Positions 44,975 to 56,320 are shown, numbered from the stretch's first letter. The stretch: DNA of 64,000 nt from Metellina segmentata (GCA_947359465.1 OX375874.1:98459441-98523440); one strand, 5' to 3'. The notes: generated from the letters alone by a model not told the origin. Program-made: numbers and translations.

Positions 44975-46269
44975 TGTGAATAACTGAGAAAAAAACTCTT
45001 GTTCCGACATCAGTAGTCGTGTGCGATTAGTGACGAGAAGTGTATAATGTGTTCGGAGAGCACAGTTGCGAATTCTCCTTGATTGTATTATCAGTCCTAT
45101 TTGTCTTGTTAAATGTTTGTTTGCCAACGAATGTGTAATAATTGCCTTGACACCGACGCAAACTCCACATGTATTGATTATTGATTTGTAATAACTTTAC
45201 GTATTTTCCAATGACCGGATTGATGAATGGTTGTTGTCTGACCTATCTATATTGCACATTTTGCTGCAATGAAGTGGATATATTTATGTTTAATACAAAT
45301 GAAACTTCATTACTAGAATCTGGTACTATTAGCTACGTTATTACGTTGTCTACAATGCGATCCAAAAGGCAATGTTCAAATGAAGACTGGACGAAACAGT
45401 AACAAATGACTGGGAAGAGCACATTAATGTCATACGTTTTCTTCGGTTCAAATAAGACATGATCCAATGTATCCTCTGCGGTTAAACAACAATGCATCTT
45501 CACGAGTCCACATGACGAAACCTGTACAGGTACACTTGAACAACCATGGGACACAATCTTGGTCATGGCTGCAAAAACGACTACTTACCGAGAAGAAGGA
45601 TAGATGGTCTTTAGGTACTTTTAATCGTTTTTAAAGGTGACTAATTGAATCTGTATGACTCCAGGAATCGTACCATTTTCGTCTGATTCGTACTTTATCT
45701 TCGGGATACCTAGACGTTTTTTTTTCACTGCTTTCATCGCATTATTCTATTTTCCAATCCCTTTTCTCCCCTTTCAAAATTTTTACTTTAAGTTGTCTGT
45801 ATTGTGCTTGACGTTGCTTGGCCAAATAAGACCTTCGTGCCATAAAACCACCCAAAAAAACTACTAAACATCCTTAAGTCTACTCAAACTCCCAGTGAAA
45901 TTTATGTTTCTTTAAATTCACCAAAATCTTCCTTTTCGTATCAACTGAGTATGATTTTCCGTTTGAATATTGGATGTATGACTGATATTGTTTCTTGTAC
46001 TGGCAATAGTTCTTGTTTCCAAATACTCTTAGGAGCCTTTGTGAATCTGTCACACTATTATAAAGTGTTCAAGTCTTTTTGGGGTGTCGTTTTACGCATT
46101 GGATTGTTTCGTGCAATCAAATTTATTAAACGTTAAATTATTCTACTGAAATGACGAATTTAACTATTGAGTTAGACATAAAACAAGACAATTATAACTA
46201 CATAGTATCTCACCTTGGCTGCAATTCCAACATACCTCAAATTTTTTTAAAATTTTATTGAAATTAATT
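44975..46269. other. AT-rich non-coding
   Basis: ORFs of 60-91 codons without recognisable similarity; nothing else seen. Confidence 0.4.
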
Positions 46270-46350
46270 GTTTATTTTTAACTAACGGCGAACAAGAGCA
46301 ACACAACGGGCTATTATACCATAATTATACTAAAGGAAAGACTAAATACA
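46270..46350 (-). repeat. SINE-1 3' tail fragment
   Basis: AACGGCGAACAAGAGC and AACACAACGGGCTATT mark the reversed tail, which soon decays. Confidence 0.65.
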
Positions 46351-46439
46351 TGAGATTCTGCATGATGAAAACCTGATACAACTGTAGATTCCAGTTGCAA
46401 GCAAATGTAGATTTGCAGCATGATAGAGCATGCGTTATG

Positions 46440-46632
46440 GTCCCCTCTCAAGGATATTTAATGTCGTGGTGTGACATTTCGGAGAATGGGTTGCCAGGTC
46501 AGGTGTTGACTCGTCATCTGAACGTAGTTCAAAATTACATGGTGTTAACCTCGGAACTTTTCCTTGAGGGATTGATCCTGACCGTCGCTAATAGACCTTT
46601 TTGTTGCCCTAGTACGACGTTTTAATTGAAAT
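46440..46632 (+). repeat. SINE-1 fragment, body and tail
   Basis: GTCGTGGTGTGACATTTCGG, CCAGGTCAGGTGTTGAC, TCATCTGAACGTAGTTC and CCCTAGTACGACGTTTTAA in order. Head absent. Confidence 0.8.
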
Positions 46633-46778
46633 ATATAGCAAGCAAATATTTAAAATTTATTTATATTCCATGATTTATTGAGAAGCCAATTTCTGCCGTG
46701 TGTTTCGATCCACTGCTATAGTATAGAATTGGGATGGTATTTAGATAAGTCCTTCCTTCTTTCAGAGCCCAGTTGGAA

Positions 46779-46913
46779 TTGGCAATTGGTAATTTTTTGT
46801 TTACGTCGTACTAGAGCAACACAACGGGCTTTTGACGACGGTCCGGGATCAGTCCCTTAAGGGAAAGATCCGAGGACAACACCTCGTAATTTTGAACCAC
46901 GGTCAGATGATGA
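46779..46913 (-). repeat. 5'-truncated SINE-1 insertion, 16-bp target duplication
   Basis: Flanked by CAGAGCCCAGTTGGAA at 46763-46778 and 46914-46929. Only the 3' third of the SINE is present, truncated at the TCATCTGACCGTGG position. It inserted into the head of an older SINE. Confidence 0.93.
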
Positions 46914-46976
46914 CAGAGCCCAGTTGGAAGAGTAACCAAGTAGCAACCGGAACGTTGCGAGTTCCAAACTTGGTCT

Positions 46977-47024
46977 CGTTGTGTTGCTCTAGTACGACGT
47001 TACCTAAAATTACCATTACCATTA
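46977..47024 (+). repeat. 48-bp ultra-short SINE-1 insertion with 13-bp target duplication
   Basis: Flanked by CCAAACTTGGTCT at 46964-46976 and 47025-47037. Contains only the SINE tail: GTGTTGCTCTAGTACGACG, TTACCTAAAATTACC and two more TTACC-type units. It shows that the terminal ~45 nt alone can be integrated. Confidence 0.92.
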
Positions 47025-47300
47025 CCAAACTTGGTCTAATCAAATACCGTTGTATTCACAGATCGTGGTGCATGTGAAACCTTTCGTGGCCTCAAATGTC
47101 CTTACGGTGGCATGGCGTGGAAGTTTTAAGAATGAATGGCCAACTCAGGAGTTGTCCTCGTCATCTGACCGTGGTTCAATATTATGCGGTGTCGTCCTCG
47201 GGTATTTCCCCAATGAATTGAGCTCGGACCGTCGTAAATAGCCCGTTGTGTAGTTACAGTACGATGTAATTTAACTGCCTTGCCTTCGTTTAGTAGAAAG

Positions 47301-47450
47301 TAATAGGTAAGTTTTTAATTAACGTCATACTAGAAGCAACACAACGGGCTATTGACGACGTTCCGGGACCAATCCCCTAAGGGAAAGACCCTAGGACAAT
47401 ACCACGTAATTTTAAACCACGGTCAGATGACGAGGCAACATCTGGGTCCT
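47301..47450 (-). repeat. 5'-truncated SINE-1 insertion, 12-bp target duplication
   Basis: Flanked by TTTAGTAGAAAG (47289-47300) and TTTAGTAGAGAG (47451-47462), one mismatch. The reversed tail and 3' half end inside the GGTGTTGCCTCG block. Confidence 0.88.
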
Positions 47451-47462
47451 TTTAGTAGAGAG

Positions 47463-47789
47463 AATTATTTGAGAATTAATGATAATTTTTATGGGAATTA
47501 TGGGAACAGAGGTATGGCTTGTGCAAGATTTTCATAGTGATCCTACAAACGATTTTATGGTCCACCTTGATTTCATTGATATAACATTATACGGTAAAAC
47601 GTTTGATGTTCTGTTTTATCTCCTGTGTGCAAACGTATGCATCTTTTCGAACAATAAATACAGCATTCGCTTTAAATGAAGTTATTAACTCATCCAGGAG
47701 TGCCACTTCCTTAAATAGTCATATAAACGTGTAATACCTTGCCAGAGTTACATTTAGAAGAATACAACTAAACGTTAATCTCGTTATCT
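47463..47789. other. Non-coding sequence
   Basis: Nothing recognised. Confidence 0.4.
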
Positions 47790-48430
47790 TTTACTCGATT
47801 TCCATGTACTGGGAATTGAGAGAGCAAAGGCAAAATTTCCACCATTTTCATCCCGAGGGTTCCTTTTTGTGTGTTCTAGGGACTTTATTTCCTGAACAAA
47901 GCACATCCGAGGAATTTAAATATTGTGAAAACGCAACCGAGTCACCCTTAGCGCGCTCCACTGCACCCGAATTATTTTTACGAACTCGATTTTAACCGGC
48001 ACTTAACTAGAACACCGTCCCGTCTCACCCCAGGATTCGTTCCACGAATGCCCCGCCATTCATTCAAAACGAAATCGGAAATTCTCCGCTGAACCGGAAT
48101 AATTTCTGGTTCAGGACCGGTTCAATTAACCGGAAGTAAGGACAGCAGCGCCGCGACCGGAAAACCCGTGCCCTGTTCATTAGATTTATCTCCTCAAAGT
48201 CCCCTTTGGATGCGCGTATTAGCGTCTTTGGCTTAACGAGGCAATAAAATTGTCCATAAAAGGTGCATATTCGAATTCAGAAAAGAAGATGTTTTGATAA
48301 ATAGCCCTGGGGCATTATTAACGAAGATCAAAGTTGCTCGGAATTCTGGACTTGAACTTTTAAGATTCCCCGACGCGTTCTTATCAGATTATATAAAACG
48401 GTTAATTAAAGATTAAGGGACCCACGATTT
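47790..48430. other. GC-richer unique island 6
   Basis: Complex sequence with repeated GAACCGGAAT, CAGGACCGGTTC and AACCGGAAGT words at 48092-48137. A 63-codon ORF is unrecognised. Candidate non-coding regulatory DNA on composition alone. Confidence 0.38.
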
Positions 48431-50595
48431 TAATCAGTTCTTAAGGTGAACTTTCTTCGCGAAACTCGTTCGATCATAAAGTGGTACTGCGTACTGTTGG
48501 GGTGGGAGTACTTAGTCTGCCCTTATCTTTCTAATTTTTTCCCTACGTAAACAGTTACTTATACTACCACTAGAGCTAGTTTTAAGATACCAAGTATCTG
48601 ATTCTGTGAGCTATAAAGATCTTGTTAAAAGATAAGATTATTTTCGAAAACTGTTAGATAAGGTTTGGTTATGAGTTTTAGCTCTTTGTAAAAGAGGTAC
48701 GTGTTGATTTTTATCAACAGTTCTCAATATGAAATGTGTGCATAGGAGAAACATTTATTGGGTTTAAGATATGCAATATCAGCTTAAAAATAAAGGCAAA
48801 ATGATCTTGGTTTGTTTTAAGTGGAAGTTTATGCACTATAAAATTCTTCCTTGTGGATAAATTGGTAGTTTGGACTTTAAAATTTACCTTGAAATACAAG
48901 ATGTGTAACAGGTCTGGTATTAACCATGAACTATATATTTTACCGCACCATAAAAGTTCTTATTTGAATCGAAAAGATTGCTCTATGTAACACAAAAATC
49001 GTTTTTCCAATCGTTTCTTGCTATTTCTAGATTGCTATAGTTACAATATTATATTTATCGTTCATAAATATTATACCTAATATTATGTTTATTTCGGAAA
49101 GCTGAAAATGATTTAATTAACATTATACTTCCTTATAGGAATATGATTACATAATAAAATCGCGATCTGTAGATATCACTTACTTCCTATGTAGAATTTA
49201 TCGGTGTTGCTCGGGTTGAATTGGTTAAACATTGATTGAAAGTGATCCGAAAATCTGTTTTCTGTATCATAAAAAAGAGCAACAAAAACTATGCAAGTAA
49301 AGAGAAAAATAAGTGAAAGGAAAATAATTTTGTAAACTCCATTTAACATTTTTATAGCTTTTACAATTTACTTCGGACAAAATACGTATGCTTGTTTTAT
49401 AAATCCATTCAATGCATTTCGCATACATCGCACTATGACGTAAGATAATACCAAAATGTGTTATCAAGATGCCACTATTACACAGCACTTGTTTGTAAGT
49501 GTTTTGGAATGATTGCAAATGCCCTTTAAATGATACTTCATTAAAAGGTAGATTATTATTTGTTATGACGTGCTACTTGAAACTCATCACGAGTTGATAT
49601 GTTTAACACGGGACGATATATATAGCACTCATACGAGATATGAAACATAATCCTCCAACAAGAAAACATGAATGATATTCCCTAAAAGTATTTGGCGATG
49701 AAAATAAAGAAATCGGAAATAATGCTCTCTGAAAGTCTGGGAGATGAAGATAAAGAATGTTAAACGCGAATTTCAAAGTTTCTTTCTTGTGTTCAGTTGT
49801 TTACAAGACAATGTCTGAGCTGTGTTAAATCTTTCACGCTCTACAAAACTCTGCTTATAAGCATGCCTATTTCTGTGCTTCTCAAGTGCAGTGGAATAAT
49901 TAGATTAATGATGTTTTCTGCAATATTTAGCTGCAATATTTAGTTCGAAAATTGATTGTTGCGCCATTATTTACACATCACGTTAGGCTTCATATATGCT
50001 AATTAGCGCACGCATGAGCAAGTTAACTATTTCTAGGTATTGTGTGGTATGACAGGGAACTACGTTTTAAGAAAATAAACGAATAGGGTTTTGATGAAGA
50101 TATTAGGGATTTGCATGCAGCTTCGTTTTCAGCCAGTTCCAAATGCAAAGGGTTTGGGTATTTTTAAGCCAAATAATACTCTGTATAATAATTTTTCATC
50201 CTAATTAGAAAAGTTTTGTAAGTACACGATCAAAATGGCATATAAAGTTATTGCTACCTACCGAATCAATTGCAGAAGCTATAGCTAAACACATTTTTTG
50301 GTTTGAGCACTCATTGATTGACGAATTTCTTTTTATTGTGATGCTATTTTAAAGAACTAACCGTTATATTTGGTCTTGTCTTAAAACAAAATTTATTCAT
50401 CTTGATAGTGTTTTGTCTTTTAAAGCAAATTACAGCAGGATGGTGTATTTTTCAGCGTAATGAAAATAAGCATTTAGTGTCTGTGAAGGAAAGTTAGACC
50501 TTAAGTTCTTTAAGTCGACAATATTTATTGTTTATTTTGTAGGAAGCAAATAGCACTTGCTGTATCTCATTTGCTGGACATTTTAGATCTTTGCG
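48431..50595. other. AT-rich non-coding
   Basis: About 2.2 kb without recognised features. Confidence 0.45.
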
Positions 50596-50694
50596 TGTTT
50601 TTCTTAGAGATCTAGCGAATTTTTCTTAGAGATCTTGGCAAATTGTTCTTAGAGATCTTGGCGAGCTTTTCTTAGAGATCTTAGCGAACTTTTT
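50596..50694 (+). repeat. 24-bp minisatellite, four units
   Basis: TTCTTAGAGATCT repeats four times with 23-24 bp spacing, followed by AGCGAA, GGCAAA, GGCGAG and AGCGAA variants. A partial unit (TTTTAGATCTTTGCG) precedes the array. Confidence 0.93.
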
Positions 50695-51007
50695 TAAATT
50701 TAATCTTTAAAAGTAGAAGTGGTATTTTTTAAACCGTCATATGATGGAAAACATCTTTAAAAATTCTTATTTTTCTAAAGTGTGCTTCATGGGAATTCAT
50801 CGGTCACACGAGGTTCTCAATAACCATGTGGAAGAAAAATAATAACCTAAACTAGTAAATTCTTGCATGCATAGAAAAATTGAAACGAAAAATCCTTAAT
50901 ATAAATCTTGTGGGGACAGCCACCAGAAGAGTATTCAGTTCTGAATTTATGTAGAGAACCTGTTGAATTTGAAATTAAAATGTCTAAAGTTATAAGTTCT
51001 ATAAAGA
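50695..51007. other. AT-rich non-coding
   Basis: Nothing recognised. Confidence 0.4.
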
Positions 51008-52075
51008 TAGGTAGGTAGGTATTTAATTAACGTTACACTGTAGCAACACAACGGTTCGGGATCAATTCGAAAGGGAAAGACCCGAGGACACCACAACGTA
51101 ACTTTGAACCACTATCAGATGGTGATGTCACACTTAAGATGGTATCCCACTCTTCAACTTCCACACCATGCCATCTTGAGGACATTTCAGGCCATGCCAG
51201 ATTTAACGTTCACCAGCCTCATTTGTACTAGGGTTACCACATCGATGTCGATGTTTTCAAAACATCGATGTTTTTGATGTATTAGAGTCGATGTTTTTGT
51301 AACATCGATGTTTATACTTGTCGATGTTTTATTTCTCAATAAAAAAAGTACAGTTATAAAAATTTAAAAAATAACCAAGTAGCATAATTTTTATAAACAG
51401 CTAATTGAACATACTTTTAGACCAAAGTGGCCAAGGGTGAAGGGTCTGAAAAGTAGGGATGCGACATCGATGTCCATGTTTTCAAAACATCGATGTTTTA
51501 TAAAAAAACATCGATGTATTGGAGCCGATGTCGCATTACTAGTTGCAAAACCAGTTTTAAAAAATGGGGGAAAAAGTTTACATATACGGAAATTTAATAA
51601 CATCGATGTTTTGCGAGCGATGTATTATCAACATCGATGTTTTAATTTTGAATATCGATGTTTTGCTGTTGATATCGCATCAATAGTTGTTAAACCTGTT
51701 TTAAGAAATGGGGAAAAAGTTTACATACACTGAATTTTAAGAAGATTGATGTTTTTGGGGCTATGTGTTATCAACATCGATGTTTTAATTTTGAACAACG
51801 ATGTTTTGCTGTCGCTGTGGCATCTCTAGTTGCTAAACCAGTTTTAAGAAATTGGGGAAAAAATTTAAATACTCTGAATCTTAAAAAAAAAAATATGTTT
51901 TATTGACGATGTATTATCAACATCGATGTTTTAATTTTGAACATCGATGTTTCAAAACATTGATGTTTTGCTGTCGATGTTGCATCACTACTCTGTACTT
52001 GACGGTTGGATTCGTAATCGCAACCCTCGTGCTAATCCGTTACTCTTTCAACCGGGCAACCCGAGGGAAGCTAAA
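51008..52075 (-). repeat. SINE-1 (type-b head) split by a hAT-like element
   Basis: Tail and body at 51008-51229 (GTAGGTAGGTATTTAATTAA, GGTTCGGGATCAATTC, GCCATCTTGAGGAC). Head at 52000-52075 (complement of a B-box-like GCGATTACGAATCC and GCCCGGTTGAAAGAGTAACG). The two parts join across 51230-51991. Confidence 0.85.
51230..51991. mobile_element. Non-autonomous hAT-like element with internal CATCGATG tandem repeats
   Basis: Target duplications TTTGTACT (51222-51229) and TCTGTACT (51992-51999) differ at one position; 8 bp is the hAT length. Ends resemble each other: AGGGTTACCACATCGATG against the right complement AGTGATGCAACATCGA. Inside, a ~144-bp unit repeats about 3.5 times (landmark AACCAGTTTTAA-like at 51549, 51693, 51836), each unit studded with the palindrome AACATCGATGTT. 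A second copy of the left end starts at 51454. No coding. Confidence 0.72.
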
Positions 52076-52180
52076 TTAAGAGAAATTAATCTACAAATGA
52101 ATTGTGACGAACAGAAGAAGCATCCAATATCGACAGCTTATATATAGAATTAGACACATATTTTAAGTTCAAGGGATATA

Positions 52181-52697
52181 CAGGAAAATCCCGATTGTCC
52201 TAGCCTCAATTATCCGCGTTTTCGCTTTAACCGAGCTATCAAATATTTCTAGGATTTTTTATTGGACCAACATTTTCTAAACTTAATCCCACAAACACTC
52301 AGGAAACCAAATCCAACAACACTACCCCCTTTATTTTTCATTGCATCACTAAAAGCTATCGTAAGTGCTATTGAATATATAGAAGAACTAGAAGAAACGA
52401 CGCCAGTAATGCTGTTAACCTTTAAAAAATGTCTAAACATTTTTTTTTTTTTTGCTGCAGAAAAACGCCAAAGTAACGTAAAACAAAAAACAATGAAGGA
52501 CTTGTTTAAGTAATAACTCTTTAAATATCATAACAATATAAATTGCATGAGGTGCATCTGTATAACTTTTGTATTTGTTGATATTTACATTTAAAACTAC
52601 ACGATTTATTTTATTTACAATTTTAGCTTTAACCGAGTTTTTCGATTATCCGAGTTAGTCTTGGTCCTCATTAACTCAGATAATCGGGACTCTACTG
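52181..52697 (+). mobile_element. Deleted pogo/Tigger-like element, 517 bp
   Basis: TA precedes and follows. Left end CAGGAAAATCCCGATTGTCC; right complement CAGTAGAGTCCCGATTATCT. The CCCGATTATCCGA-type ends are typical of Tigger elements. Both subterminal regions also share TTTAACCGAG words. Contains the last part of a jerky/Tigger-type transposase. Confidence 0.82.
52262..52513 (+). pseudogene. Tigger/jerky-type transposase, C-terminal fragment
   Basis: About 83 codons. The segment SAIEYIEELEETTPVMLLTF then KKCLNIF resembles the C-terminal tail of pogo/Tigger transposases, where a helix (AIEWLEQQ-like) and a residue run T-P-LL-F precede the last basic part. It ends QSNVKQKTMKDLFK before TAA, comparable to family tails ending in KQ..ITDFF-type motifs. 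The CENP-B-like DNA-binding domain and the DDD catalytic core are missing. A poly-T tract inside (encoding FFFFF) is a probable later expansion. Inactive; the family call rests on this tail and on the terminal repeats. Confidence 0.7.
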
Positions 52698-53423
52698 TAT
52701 ATATAACGATATACACTATTATACATATATCGTATATAATAACAAAGTACGTAGAGTCGTTTAATGAAAAAATGTAGGTTTTCTAATGATTGATGCAGGT
52801 TCGTTTTCTATTGATTATATAAATTATAAGTCAAGTAAAATTTTCCGATTGTTTTTTTTTACTTTTTATCAGTAAATCACTGTTTTTTGGAACTAGGCAT
52901 GATCTATCACATCCCATGATATAAATCCCATATATATTTTTTTATCCAAGTTTGGAATAGTTAACTGTAACTTTGATGTTAACCAGCATCATAAGTCATA
53001 AAATTGAAACGGCGTGTACCTTTTTTAACACTAGAACAGCCGGATTTTAGATTTACCGAAAACCGCCATTCGAGTTTAACTTGACTCTCATATGAAATTT
53101 AAAAATCGAAACAAATAAAACAATTCGAAATGATAAATCATCACAACGATTATTTATGATAGGTAAAAAAGTAGCCCACATTGTCTTTGGGAACTTCGGC
53201 CAATTGAAGAGTGGTTTGTCTGATTCTGCTTAATCTAAAAAATTTAAGCGTTTATTTTGCAATGCACAAATAAAAGCAAGCTAGTGAATACTACGTTTAG
53301 AAAGTAGGTCTAAGATACAGTTTACGCAAAGCTATACATTGCATTTTAAGCAGTGTTTTATATTCATTTATTAAAATGAAAGTTTAACAGAGGATTCCAC
53401 AACAAACCTCTTAAATAACTCCA
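52698..53423. other. AT-rich non-coding
   Basis: Nothing recognised. Confidence 0.4.
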
Positions 53424-53845
53424 TGTAGGAGGCGACTCAGTGAAATAGCTCACTGCGCTAGTAGCTAGCGAGTTGTAAGAGGTACAGGTTTGATTCCTGT
53501 AACTACCTGGGTGTGTTTCTCTTGCCTGTATCCGCAAAAACATAGAAGAGATACAAAAGTGGAGTGAGAAAATGTGTACCGGACCATTAGACCAAACCCA
53601 ACAATTACGTGACCCTTAGACTACTTTCGCCTGCCAAAAAGAAACGAAGATACATCATCTCATTGGTCCACAGGATTTAGAAGACGACCACCCATTGATC
53701 AAACATAGAATTGGCTCACGCGACATTGTAGACTTCGGCGATTTCACCACTGTTGTCACCACTCTTTTTCTCCAACGAGTCACGTCGTCAATAGTCCATT
53801 GTGTTGCTCCAGTATGCATCTCGACCGTTAGTTAAAATACCTATC
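53424..53845 (+). repeat. SINE-1-tailed SINE with a third head type
   Basis: tRNA-like head with A-box-like AATAGCTCACTGCGC and B box AGGTTTGATTCC, followed by a body unlike the other SINE-1 copies. The tail is the familiar CGTCGTCAATAGTCCATTG, TGTGTTGCTCCAGTATG and AGTTAAAATACC. A different head and body on a shared tail. Confidence 0.75.
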
Positions 53846-54224
53846 TACCACCGACGAGGCGATAAAACGCCTAATCAGGCACAACCAAGTTTATTTCTCA
53901 AAGAGAAGTCACGTGATTACTAGTTCACATGTCTGTCGTACTTTTTGAAGCTCTTCTTAATATCCATGGTCAGTCTACTTATGTTTCATCTTCATGGTAG
54001 CCATGTGTGTACGTGTATACCCAGTTACTTGATGGCGAAAATGTTGGTTTCCGTAGTCGAAACTCTACATAATCTATTTTATATGTGTTTGATGGAAATG
54101 TTCAACATTTTAACAACTCCAAAAACGCCATATTTCCCCCTATCGGCAGCTCTTGGTCCTAATTTTTTTCGCAAAATACAACTCGTGTTTTAGAAGTACT
54201 GTTCAGTTCCGTCTATTTGATTTA
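53846..54224. other. Non-coding sequence
   Basis: An 82-codon ORF (53945-54193) is unrecognised. TA at 54223-54224 borders the next element. Confidence 0.4.
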
Positions 54225-54405
54225 TTGTGTTATCCGGAAAGTTCTGCGTGTTTTCTAATCGAAGCTAGCTTTATTGTTATTATTTTGCTACCGCTGATAA
54301 GGAGTGACCTTGATGGTAGCAGGTGATTAAATTCGGTCTTTTCTGCTTGCACTGCATAATTATAGCATGTGTTGTGGCATAATTTTTTTTAATGTAGTGC
54401 TAAGA

Positions 54406-55271
54406 ATGGAGAACCAGAAAGTTCATTTTCGTCACATTATGCTATTTTATTTTAAGAAAGGAAAAAATGCTACTCAGACAACTCGTAAAATGTGTGCTGT
54501 AAATGAATATAGTGCTGTTTCTAAGGCCAGAGTTCGAAGGTGGCTTGTTAAATTTAAGCATGGAAAATTTAACCTCGAAGATGTTGCCCGCTCTGGACTA
54601 CCATTCACTGTAAACGAGGATCTATTAAGTCAAATTCTTCTTCCTTACTTCCTTCCAATGTGCTCGGATGAATACGCCGTTGGCCATTTTGTAGAATGTT
54701 GAAGAAATCATTGAGTATAAGTTCAATTAAAAAAAGGAACGGAGCAATTAAGTTAAAAGTAAGGTTTATTTACAAGTTAGTTATAAATGTTACAGAAAAT
54801 TTCAAGTTAACTGGATTGTTTAAACTTAAAATATTAATTTACAGAACAATTGTTTCCGAACAAAACGCCTACGCAAGGCCTCACCCGATTCTGTTCACCC
54901 TGCTTCCTTCTTCCAAAACACTCCGTTGGGTACTTCGCGACCAAGGGATCATACACAAGTTGCCGAAGTCTCAAGGGTGCTCGGGAACGGACTGTGCATA
55001 TTAAAAGTTGCTATCTCTGAAAACACAGTTCAGGAACTGTCACACAGTCTAACTATTCCAAAAAGTACAGTTCATGATCATCTGAAGAAGATTGGATATG
55101 TAAGCCGTTACGATAAATGGGTACCCCATACTTTAACATAGCAGAGAGTGTCAAACAGCATCTCGATAACTTCTCTACAATAAGGCCTAATAATTTTTTT
55201 AAAGGAATTTTTCAGCTGCCAGAAAGATGGTAAAAAGTCATAGAACAAAATTCAGTTTATGTGATTCAATA
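54406..55271 (+). pseudogene. Mariner transposase, N-terminal half plus extreme C-terminus
   Basis: Starts MENQKVHFRHIMLFYFKKGK. Residues ~1-75 form the mariner helix-turn-helix region (NATQTTRKMC, then RVRRWLVKFKHGKFNLED, RSGLPFTVNEDLL). Repeat B then interrupts at 54636-55003. Beyond it the frame resumes with ENTVQELSHSLTIPKSTV and HLKKIGYVSRYDKWVPHTL, the second helix-turn-helix and the WVPH linker motif conserved in mariners. It stops at 55139-55141. The catalytic DD34D domain is almost entirely deleted; only a tail-like LPERW...KVIEQNSVYVIQ remains, closing near 55271. Inactive, and broken by both deletion and insertion. Confidence 0.87.
54636..55003 (+). repeat. Repeat B, copy 2, inside the mariner transposase
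   Basis: The first ~160 bp matches 25551-25705. The remaining ~210 bp (GCCTACGCAAGGCC, CCTGCTTCCTTCTTCC, GGTGCTCGGGAACGG) has no second copy in the window. The borders are placed by continuity of the mariner frame; I see no convincing target duplication. It could be a solo LTR or a decayed retroelement, but no LTR hallmarks are certain. Confidence 0.7.
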
Positions 55272-55346
55272 AAATTTTCTTATGTTTTTGTACTGCTTCG
55301 TTGGTATATATCTTAAAAAACGCGCAGAAGTTTCGGGATGACCCAA

Positions 55347-55539
55347 TAATTACAGATCCCTCCGAAGAGTGAACGTCATTTAATGGCCGTGTATTTCAGA
55401 TATCACGTTTTCTTCAGCCTTATGACATAAACTCTCGTTTTGTAAAAATATAAATAAACGTTGAGCGATAAAGCACTTCAATATGTATCAATTGAATGCA
55501 ATATTGCTAAAATAAATTAGATTTCTAATAATCCTTCCA
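55347..55539. other. Non-coding sequence
   Basis: Nothing recognised. Confidence 0.4.
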
Positions 55540-56199
55540 TACACACTGGCAGTTCAATTAAAACCATTTTTCAACACCCTCGCACATTGAATGGAATATT
55601 TTCACAGAAAATGAATCGGTGGTAAGACAGTCACCGCAATCTTAACTCTCTGCATAAAGGACGCGTTTGATATAAGGCCTGGCTTTTAATCCTCCGGCGC
55701 GACTTTTAATTTCGAAACCGGAGTCCTAATTACAGAATATTAAAAAATTCCATCTTAATTAAGCTTCCTAATCGAACGCCTTCCTCCTTCATTTTTCTCC
55801 GAACACGCTTTTTGACCGCACTTTCCCTTTAACGAGCGCGCAGTGTTGCTTTTTAATCAAACCTGACCATTCTAGGGGGAATTTCGCTATTCCCGAAAAC
55901 ATAATGAAATAATCATTCGGACTAATGAAAAGTCGCGGGGTTATGTTCCGCTTTTTTTCGTTCCTTTGCCGTTGCTTATTAGGCTTAGAACAAGTGGAGT
56001 TTTTGCTTTCTTTTAAAGCTGATCTGGCCTTTTATTTGGCACATCCGTAACTCGTTATTATTTAAGACCGCAAAGGTTTCCCGATGCCATAATCTAGTAA
56101 AGAAAAATGAAATTATTAAGCTGGAGATCTTGGATTTCAAACTCTTTTTTTCCGGTGAGGGTGCAGTGAAGAGAGAGAGGGGGGAGAGGGGTGACAAGA
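55540..56199. other. GC-richer unique island 7
   Basis: Complex sequence (CCTCCGGCGCGACTTTTAAT, AACGAGCGCGCAGTG), ending in a GAGAGAGAGGGGGGAGAGG purine run near 56171. No domain seen. Confidence 0.36.
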
Positions 56200-56320
56200 A
56201 GGGTTTTAGTGTTCAAATATCTCAAACCTATCAAGACTCTCCAAGTGATTTCGACGAGATATCTCGTCCATCAAGATAAGGCTGATTTTGTTGGTGATCT
56301 ATTTAAGATATTGTCGGGGC
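56200..56320 (+). repeat. 43-bp minisatellite family, isolated unit
   Basis: Contains an intact palindromic unit CGACGAGATATCTCGTCC with CATCAAGAT after it, then a decayed GATTTTGTTGGTGAT spacer. Confidence 0.8.

Larger units (their letters stand above)
46740..47278 (+). repeat. Host SINE-1 (type-b head) carrying two younger SINE insertions
   Basis: Once the insertions at 46779-46913 and 46977-47024 and one copy of each target duplication are set aside, the flanks join into a continuous type-b SINE. The head (GAGCCCAGTTGGAA, GAGTAACCAAG, B box GCGAGTTCCAAAC) is followed by the body (AAACCTTTCGTGGCC, TCATCTGACCGTGGTTC) and tail (GTTACAGTACGATGTAA). Confidence 0.85.
54225..55346 (+). mobile_element. 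Deleted mariner element interrupted by repeat B
   Basis: TA on both sides. Left end TTGTGTTATCCGGAAAGTTC, right complement TTGGGTCATCCCGAAACTTC, both running into TGCGnGTTTT. Without the ~368-bp insertion the element is ~754 bp. A solo 5' end of the same family lies at 3680-3868. Confidence 0.87.

Noticed and set aside
54636..55003. Repeat B as a solo retroviral or retrotransposon LTR
   Set aside because: No TG...CA borders, primer-binding site or target duplication could be demonstrated, so it is left unclassified.
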